Below, one piece after another: positions 15,953-20,774 of a stretch of DNA of 20,774 nucleotides. The DNA is taken from positions 1 through 20,774 of the forward strand of contig DATJQH010000058.1 in NCBI GenBank assembly GCA_035505955.1, given 5' to 3'. This stretch comes from Fen-999 sp035505955. GTDB lineage: Bacteria; Pseudomonadota; Gammaproteobacteria; Burkholderiales; Rhodocyclaceae. The notes under the pieces were generated by a model. It was given only the letters and a program-made list of their open reading frames with translations, made no database searches and was not told the origin of the DNA. Position numbers and translations under genes: made by a program. Positions within the stretch are counted from its first letter, which is position 1; each line of letters begins with the position of its first letter.

Positions 15953-17476
15953 ATGAGCCATCCGCTGCCCGTCGCCAAAGCCGGCGACACCGAAATCTGC
16001 CTGCTGCCCGCACTCGCCAATCGTCATGGCCTGATCACCGGCGCCACCGGCACCGGCAAGACCGTGACGCTGCAGCGCATGGCCGAACAGTTCTCCTCCA
16101 TCGGCGTGCCCGTGTTCATGGCCGACGTCAAGGGCGACCTGGCCGGGCTGGGCGCGGCAGGCGTCAAGTCCGACAAGCTGGCCGCGCGCCTCGCGCAGTT
16201 GAAGATCGCCGACTGGTCGCCCGCCGCGTGCCCCGTGGTGTTCTGGGACGTCTTCGGCGAAGCGGGCCATCCGGTGCGCGCGACGATCTCGGACATGGGG
16301 CCGTTGCTGCTGTCGCGCCTGCTCGCGCTCAACGACGTCCAGGAGGGCGTGCTGCAACTGGTCTTCAAGATCGCCGACGACCAGGGCCTCCTTTTGCTCG
16401 ACCTCAAGGACCTGCGGGCGATGGTGCAGGACGTCGGCGACAACGCCAAGCAGTTCACCACGGAATACGGCAATATTTCGACTGCCTCGATTGGCGCGAT
16501 CCAGCGCGGCCTGCTGACGCTCGAACAGCAGGGCGCCGACAAGTTCTTCGGCGAGCCGATGCTCGACATCAGCGACCTGATGCAAACCGACGGCGGGCGT
16601 GGTGTGGTGAACATCCTCGCCGCCGAAAAGCTGATGAGTTCGCCGCAAACCTATTCGACCTTCCTGCTCTGGCTCATGGCGGAACTCTTCGAGCGCCTGC
16701 CGGAGGCCGGCGACCTCGACAAGCCGAAGCTCGTCTTCTTCTTCGACGAGGCGCACCTGCTGTTCGACGAGGCGCCGCCGGCGCTGCTGGACAAGATCGA
16801 GCAGGTCGTGCGCCTGGTGCGCTCGAAGGGCGTCGGCATCTACTTCGTGACCCAGAACCCGCTCGACGTGCCCGACAAGGTGCTCGGCCAGCTCGGCAAC
16901 CGCGTCCAGCACGCCTTGCGCGCCTTCACGCCGCGCGACCAGAAGGCCGTGCAGACGGCAGCGCAAACCTTGCGCGCCAATCCGAAGTTCAGCGCCGAGC
17001 AGGCGATCACCGAGCTCGGCGTCGGCGAGGCACTGGTCTCCTTCCTCGACGAAAAGGGCAGCCCGCAGGTCGTCGAGCGCGCCTTCGTGCTGCCGCCATC
17101 CTCGCGCATCGGGCCGCTGACGGCCGACGAGCGCGCCGCGATCATCAAGAACTCGGTGCTTTACGGCCATTACGAACAGGTCGTCGACCGCGAATCGGCC
17201 TACGAGAAGCTCAAGGGCGGTGCTGCGAAAGTCAGTCCCGGCGGTACGCCGTCAGGGGAGCCGCAGCAGGCGCCCGCCGAATCGGGCGGCGTGCTGGGCG
17301 GGCTCGGCAGCGCCATCGGCGGCATTCTGGTCGGCAGCACCGGCCCGCGCGGCGGCCACAATGCCGGCGTGGTCGAGATGGCCGCGAAGAGCGCGGCGCG
17401 CGCCATCGGCTCGCAGGTCGGCCGCGAGATCATCCGCGGCGTGCTGGGTTCGATCCTCGGCGGAAGATCACGCTGA
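15953..17476 (+). CDS. HerA/YjgR-like P-loop ATPase (DUF853 family)
   Basis: This 507-aa protein fits the YjgR/DUF853 group of HerA-like ATPases, related to FtsK/HerA DNA translocases; its cellular role is not well established. Walker A is GATGTGKTVT (Lys36). FMADVKGDLAG follows, and Walker B is LVFFFDEAHLLF (Asp265-Glu266). FVTQNPLDVPDKVLGQLGNRVQHALRAFTP is a highly conserved later block. The C-terminal tail is Gly/Ala-rich (GGVLGGLGSAIGGILVG). Between core and tail, AAKVSPGGTPSGEP is encoded by copy 3 of the dispersed repeat. Start ATG 15953 is preceded by GGGAAG. It is divergent from yebC and overlaps the EamA gene by CTGA. Confidence 0.9.
   Translation: MSHPLPVAKAGDTEICLLPALANRHGLITGATGTGKTVTLQRMAEQFSSIGVPVFMADVKGDLAGLGAAGVKSDKLAARLAQLKIADWSPAACPVVFWDVFGEAGHPVRATISDMGPLLLSRLLALNDVQEGVLQLVFKIADDQGLLLLDLKDLRAMVQDVGDNAKQFTTEYGNISTASIGAIQRGLLTLEQQGADKFFGEPMLDISDLMQTDGGRGVVNILAAEKLMSSPQTYSTFLLWLMAELFERLPEAGDLDKPKLVFFFDEAHLLFDEAPPALLDKIEQVVRLVRSKGVGIYFVTQNPLDVPDKVLGQLGNRVQHALRAFTPRDQKAVQTAAQTLRANPKFSAEQAITELGVGEALVSFLDEKGSPQVVERAFVLPPSSRIGPLTADERAAIIKNSVLYGHYEQVVDRESAYEKLKGGAAKVSPGGTPSGEPQQAPAESGGVLGGLGSAIGGILVGSTGPRGGHNAGVVEMAAKSAARAIGSQVGREIIRGVLGSILGGRSR
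17225..17251 (-). repeat. 27-bp dispersed repeat, copy 3 (inside HerA-like gene)
   Basis: On the minus strand it reads CGGCGTACCGCCGG followed by GACTGACTTTCGC, matching copy 2 at 24 of 27 bases. On the gene strand it encodes KVSPGGTP in the low-complexity linker before the Gly-rich tail. Frame and peptide are the same as copy 2 in RuvA. Confidence 0.8.
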
Positions 17477-18375
17477 ACTCCGGCTTCTGGCTCGCCATCG
17501 TCGCGGCGCTCGGCTTCTCCGCCAAGGCGATCTTCATCAAGCTCGCGTACGCATCGGCGCCGGTCGGCGCGGTGACGCTCCTGGCGCTGCGCATGATCTT
17601 CTCGCTGCCGGCCTTCCTGTGGGTCGGGCTGCGCGCCTCGCGCAACGCGCCGCCACTCGCGGGCCGCGACTGGGCCGCGGTTCTCGTCCTCGGCCTGCTG
17701 GGCTACTACGGCGCCAGCATCCTCGATTTCCTCGGCCTGCAATACATTACGGCCGGCCTCGAACGGCTGATCCTGTTTACCTATCCGACGTTGACGCTGC
17801 TGCTGGGATCGCTGTTCTACGGGCACCGCATCGGCCGTCGCGAGTGGATTGCCGTGACATTGTGCTACGTCGGCATCGCGGCCGCATTCGCCCACGACCT
17901 CAACCTTTCCGCGACGGCCTCCGCTGTCTGGCTCGGCGGAGGCTTCGTGTTCGGCTCTTCGCTCTCCTACGCCTTCTACCTCACCGGCAGTGGGCCGATG
18001 CTGGCGAAGGTCGGCGTCGCGCGCTTCACGGCGCTGGCGATGCTGGTGTCTACCGCGGCGACGCTCGCACACTTCCTGGTTACCGAACCGTTGTCGTCGC
18101 TTGACCAGCCGCTGCCGATCTACGGCTACGCGCTGGCGATGGCGGTTCTCTCAACGGTCCTGCCGGTGTTCGCACAAGCGGCGTCGATGCGCCGCATCGG
18201 CAGCGGCCGCTCGGCGCTGATCGGCACCGTCGGCCCGCTGATCACGATCTTCCTCGGCTGGTGGTGGCTCGACGAAGCCATCTCGGCGTGGCAGTTGCTC
18301 GGCGCCGGCCTCGTCGTGGCCGGCGTCATCGTTGTCAGCCGTCCTTCCCCGACCGCGGCCAACTCATCCAGCTAG
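17473..18375 (+). CDS. EamA-family (DMT superfamily) transporter
   Basis: This 300-aa product has ten predicted membrane helices in two EamA repeats, as in drug/metabolite exporters. The first begins FWLAIVAALGFSAKAIFIKLAY; the second half includes GSSLSYAFYLTGSGPMLAK and VLPVFAQAASMRRIGSGRSALIGTVGPL, and helix 10 is LLGAGLVVAGVIVVS. The substrate is unknown. There is no ATG, GTG or TTG near the expected N-terminus. CTG 17473 overlaps the upstream stop as CTGA and has GGAAG 6 nt before it, so I chose it; ATC 17467 is an alternative. The first ATG in frame (about 17594) would lose helix 1. Confidence 0.88.
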   Translation: MNSGFWLAIVAALGFSAKAIFIKLAYASAPVGAVTLLALRMIFSLPAFLWVGLRASRNAPPLAGRDWAAVLVLGLLGYYGASILDFLGLQYITAGLERLILFTYPTLTLLLGSLFYGHRIGRREWIAVTLCYVGIAAAFAHDLNLSATASAVWLGGGFVFGSSLSYAFYLTGSGPMLAKVGVARFTALAMLVSTAATLAHFLVTEPLSSLDQPLPIYGYALAMAVLSTVLPVFAQAASMRRIGSGRSALIGTVGPLITIFLGWWWLDEAISAWQLLGAGLVVAGVIVVSRPSPTAANSSS

Positions 18376-18491
18376 TCGAGGCCCCGAAGCTGCTGTCCTG
18401 GCTGGCGGCTTGGTCCGCTCACGGGAGTCTCTAAGGCAGCTAGCCAACTACTCGGCGGTCCTCTTGGCCGCAGTGTTGGAAGGGTGGGCCA
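18376..18491. other. Tail-to-tail intergenic gap (no feature seen)
   Basis: This 116-bp space separates the convergent transporter and DUF2185 genes. I see no gene, no strong hairpin with T-run and no repeat copy. It marks the drop from about 67% GC (one 60-base block counted in the HerA-like gene, line 16801) to about 55% (block at 18541). Confidence 0.5.
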
Positions 18492-18908
18492 TCATTGCTC
18501 AACCTTGCGATACCTGTTTGTGCCATCGATCTTCTCATAAGCACACGGTGCAGGGGTATCCAGGTACGGAACAATGTCTGGGTCATAGTTGGCGATAGTG
18601 TTGACCGCGTAGACTCCCGTATGACTCAGGTCGTCAATGTAGGCTTGGTCTTCATCGCCAGCGAAGAAGCGCCACCCGGAATCCTCGGGGCGGATAGGGA
18701 CTTCGCGGTACATATAGCCGATCTTCTTCCCTTCGACCATTACTCGATCAGTCGCCATACCACCAGAATTCCACGAGACCAGAACTCGGATCTTTCCTTT
18801 TGGGATTGCAAAGTGTTTCTGTGACATGGAGACCTCCGACAGATGCGTATTGGCGCAGGCCGAAACCAGAATTGCAACGATCGCTAATGTGCTCCATCGT
18901 GAAACCAT
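18492..18908 (-). CDS. DUF2185 (Imm33-like) putative lipoprotein
   Basis: The core RVMVEGKKIGYMYRE, DSGWRFFAGDEDQAYIDD and NTIANYDPDIVPYLDTP fit DUF2185, a family classed as an immunity-type (Imm33) fold in polymorphic toxin systems. From ATG 18908 the product has 138 aa, with a signal peptide and lipobox VSAC (Cys18), so it may be a lipoprotein. A second start, ATG 18827 (MSQKHFAIP), gives a 111-aa form without signal. Both starts follow a GGAGGTC site at 4-5 nt spacing. A longer frame to 18962 has no such site. No toxin gene is adjacent in this window, so immunity is only inferred from the family. The base composition is lower in GC than the core genes. Confidence 0.7.
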   Translation of the reverse strand: MVSRWSTLAIVAILVSACANTHLSEVSMSQKHFAIPKGKIRVLVSWNSGGMATDRVMVEGKKIGYMYREVPIRPEDSGWRFFAGDEDQAYIDDLSHTGVYAVNTIANYDPDIVPYLDTPAPCAYEKIDGTNRYRKVEQ

Positions 18909-19025
18909 CGGACCTCCATGCGTTAGGCCCGCTGGATCGTGGTTTTGAGCCAATGGGGGCAATTGAGGGAATACCGGTCTTGGACGGATGACAGGGCAGA
19001 CAGGCGCTCATCGGCTCAGGTGCTT

Positions 19026-19523
19026 TCAGTCGAACAGGAAGGCCAGGACGATGATGCCCTCAATGAATATCACACCGGCAATTGCGTACCAGAACGCAAT
19101 CAGGTTCACGTAGCGCGAAATCCTGGCATGCACACGAATGCCAACGGGGAGTGCTGGGCCTTGATCGGCGGCGATGAGGGCTATTTGCGCGTGAAGGGTG
19201 GACAACAGTTTGCGACCTGAGTGGCCAACGTAATCGAGGAACCCCATGCCACTGGTTGCATTGAGGTATCTGCCTGGACTTGCACGTTTCAGTCGCATGA
19301 AGAAGATCGATGCGTTCAGAAAGGAAATGCCGACCAACGATGCGGCGATGCACCAGAGCACCAAGCCCAGGTTCTGCTGCACTTGGCCCGCTGTTACAAC
19401 AGCAACAAGAGGCAGCACAAACATGAAGGAGGCCCCGGTCCCAATGCATAGGATCAGGCCGTAGAGCGTGCGGAGCATGTTGCCGTGACTGGACGTGCAT
19501 TGACGATCCGCTTGGGGCGTCAT
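19026..19523 (-). CDS. Small integral membrane protein of unknown function
   Basis: I do not recognise this 165-aa protein. From ATG 19523, which overlaps the upstream gene's stop as ATGA, it has a short polar start, then hydrophobic segments at about 16-45 (LYGLILCIGTGASFMFVLPLVAVV), about 53-78 (LGLVLWCIAASLVGISFLNASIFFM) and a C-terminal one (AFWYAIAGVIFIEGIIVLAFLFD). The cytosolic or periplasmic middle part is LKRASPGRYLNATSGMGFLDYVGH. An internal ATG (19478) is a possible later start but has no clear ribosome site. It is probably co-transcribed with the 19520-19966 gene. Confidence 0.65.
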   Translation of the reverse strand: MTPQADRQCTSSHGNMLRTLYGLILCIGTGASFMFVLPLVAVVTAGQVQQNLGLVLWCIAASLVGISFLNASIFFMRLKRASPGRYLNATSGMGFLDYVGHSGRKLLSTLHAQIALIAADQGPALPVGIRVHARISRYVNLIAFWYAIAGVIFIEGIIVLAFLFD

Positions 19524-19966
19524 TCCCGGTCTTTCAAGACCGCGACGATTTCCTCCGACTTGCTGTTCATATTGAAGGAGAACACGTACCACTGACCCAA
19601 TCGCTTCAGGACCGAGTACTTGAACAGCATCAGGCTGCCCGACGAGTCTTCGAGCAGATAGGTTCTGGCCTGGAAGATATCACCGGTCTTCCTTGCGGCA
19701 ATGGGATGCACGGCGAAGATTCTTTCCTGGCCGAGCCATTTCGGCAACAACTCATCGATCTGCCTTGCCACCGCCCTGAGTTGCTCGCTTCCCGGAACGA
19801 TGTGCGGCGCCAGGACATCCTCGGTGCAGTGGGAAGTTTTTGTAAGCTTCTGTAGGCAAGCCGTGATTTCGCCTTCGAGGCTTTCAGGGTTTGCGATCGG
19901 TTCCCCGGCCCACGCCAAGGAAGGCAGCAGGCAAATGGCCAGTACGGCCCAAAGCGATTTGGTCAT
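19520..19966 (-). CDS. Secreted small protein of unknown function
   Basis: This 148-aa product has a good signal peptide (MTKSLWAVLAICLLPSLAWA, cut before GEP). The mature part has two Cys (ACLQKL and SHCTED) that could pair, and a C-terminal beta-rich portion (IFQARTYLLEDSSGSLMLFKYSVLKRLGQWYVFSFNMN). I cannot place it in a family; the end has the look of a small NTF2/DUF4864-like fold, which is only a guess. It precedes the membrane protein gene with an ATGA overlap, suggesting that the two work together. Start ATG 19966 has GGGAGCC before it. Confidence 0.65.
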   Translation of the reverse strand: MTKSLWAVLAICLLPSLAWAGEPIANPESLEGEITACLQKLTKTSHCTEDVLAPHIVPGSEQLRAVARQIDELLPKWLGQERIFAVHPIAARKTGDIFQARTYLLEDSSGSLMLFKYSVLKRLGQWYVFSFNMNSKSEEIVAVLKDRE

Positions 19967-19990
19967 GATGGCTCCCTTGTGTTTGCTGTT

Positions 19991-20012
19991 CGGCCCGCCG
20001 TGACGCGGGCCG
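19991..20012. terminator. Hairpin after the cytochrome c peroxidase gene
   Basis: CGGCCCGC (19991-19998) and GCGGGCCG (20005-20012) form a perfect 8-bp GC stem with a 6-nt loop, 15 nt past the peroxidase stop. No U-run follows on either strand, so it may be a weak or Rho-assisted terminator, or an mRNA 3' stabiliser. It also separates the peroxidase gene from the lower-GC gene pair. Confidence 0.45.
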
Positions 20013-20027
20013 AGAGTGGGCGCCAGC

Positions 20028-20774
20028 CTAGCGCGTCGCCATCCGCTTGACCAGTTCGTCGCCGGTCAGCGACTTGAGGAAGGCGACCAGGTCCTTGACA
20101 TCGCCGTCGTTGAGCACCGGCCGGTCGACCTTGCTGACGCTGTGTTCGTTCGGTGACCAGAACACGATGCGCCGCTGTTGCGGGTCGCCGTCGATGGTGG
20201 CGCCCAGCTGCGACGTGGCCATGATGCGCACCACTTCCTCGAGATTGTCGACCGAGCCGTTGTGGAAGTAAGGACCGGTCAGCGCCACGTTGCGCAGCGA
20301 CGGAATGCGCCAGACGCCGCGGTCGGCGTCGGCCCCACCGGCGCCGATGTCGGCGATCAGGTTGTACTTCTTCACATAGGACGTGTCGTTGCCGGGGAAC
20401 ATGCGCAAGTGGCCGTTGTCGATGGCGACCTGCGCCGGCGGGTCGCCGTCCTTGAGATTCACGAAGCTCGCGCCGCTGAAGTTGGCGCCCGAATGGCAGC
20501 TTATGCAGCCCAGGGTCTGGAACAGCGCCATGCCCCGCAACTGCGCCGGCGTCAGCGCTGTGCGGTCGCCGCGCACGAACCGGTCGTAAGGTGCGTCCGG
20601 CGTGATCAGGGTTCGCTCGTAGGCGGCGATGGCCTGGGCGATGCGATCGAAGGTGATCACCGTGCCAGGACCGAAGGCGTCCTCGAACAGCGGCTCGTAG
20701 GCCGGGTTGTCGCGCACGCGTTGGGCGACGGCTTCGCCGGACGGCATGCCCATTTCGATCGGATTCAGCGGCGG
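20028..20774 (-). CDS. Di-heme cytochrome c peroxidase, C-terminal part (truncated at window edge)
   Basis: This periplasmic enzyme family (CcpA/MauG-like) reduces hydrogen peroxide with electrons from cytochrome c. The reading frame is open to the window edge (PPLNPIEMGMPSG), so the N-terminal domain with the first heme site is missing. Present are the NPIEMGMP motif, the heme-binding CISCH in the C-terminal domain, RIPSLRNVALTGPYFHNGSVDNLEEVV, a typical family block, and the end VKDLVAFLKSLTGDE. The MATSQLG Met may be an axial ligand candidate. The gene is minus-strand and likely begins to the right of the window. MauG-like or methylamine roles cannot be excluded. Confidence 0.92.
   Translation of the reverse strand, partial: PPLNPIEMGMPSGEAVAQRVRDNPAYEPLFEDAFGPGTVITFDRIAQAIAAYERTLITPDAPYDRFVRGDRTALTPAQLRGMALFQTLGCISCHSGANFSGASFVNLKDGDPPAQVAIDNGHLRMFPGNDTSYVKKYNLIADIGAGGADADRGVWRIPSLRNVALTGPYFHNGSVDNLEEVVRIMATSQLGATIDGDPQQRRIVFWSPNEHSVSKVDRPVLNDGDVKDLVAFLKSLTGDELVKRMATR

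Noticed and set aside
18922..18928. GTTAGGC, an integron attC-like half-site next to the DUF2185 start
   Set aside because: I found no RYYYAAC partner with complementary arms at 55-140 bp, and the orientation does not fit cassettes on the minus strand. A single 7-mer is not evidence.

Overview
The window looks like chromosomal DNA from a high-GC betaproteobacterium, most likely in or near the Rhodocyclales (Azoarcus/Thauera-like). This is inferred from gene order (yebC-ruvC-ruvA-x-ruvB-ybgC-tolQRAB-pal-cpoB-queE), GC-rich codon use and frequent GTG/TTG starts. I ran no database search.

Layout. (1) 2-832, + strand: the C-terminal part of an SGNH/GDSL hydrolase, cut by the window edge. (2) 833-1122: a hairpin-rich intergenic stretch with one copy of a dispersed 27-bp repeat and a possible 21-codon leader ORF. 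(3) 1123-6872, + strand: a complete tripartite RND efflux system in the order outer-membrane factor, membrane fusion protein, inner-membrane pump. (4) 6909-15892, - strand: thirteen closely packed genes, read yebC, ruvC, ruvA, a DUF4442 hotdog gene, ruvB, ybgC, tolQ, tolR, tolA, tolB, pal, cpoB, queE. Most junctions are 1-4 nt overlaps (ATGA, GTGA, TGATG, TAATG). This joins Holliday-junction processing (RuvABC) to the Tol-Pal envelope-constriction machine and ends in a queuosine/7-deazaguanine gene. (5) 15893-15952: a 60-bp divergent promoter region. (6) 15953-18375, + strand: a HerA/YjgR-like ATPase and an EamA-family transporter that seems to start at CTG. (7) 18492-19966, - strand: three small, lower-GC genes of uncertain function (a DUF2185/Imm33-like putative lipoprotein, a small membrane protein, a secreted protein), which look like an accessory insertion. 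(8) 20028-20774, - strand: the C-terminal part of a di-heme cytochrome c peroxidase, cut by the right edge.

The most unusual signal is a 27-bp repeat present four times: in the 833-1122 intergenic region, and inside queE, ruvA and the HerA-like gene. In ruvA and the HerA-like gene it is read in the same frame and adds the same peptide, KVSPGGTP, in a linker. It behaves like a small element able to sit inside coding sequence, comparable in principle to Rickettsia palindromic elements. Other points of interest are the DUF2185 gene with two starts, each behind a GGAGG ribosome site (lipoprotein and cytosolic forms), and the CTG start of the transporter. I found no CRISPR array, tRNA, rRNA, transposase or phage gene.
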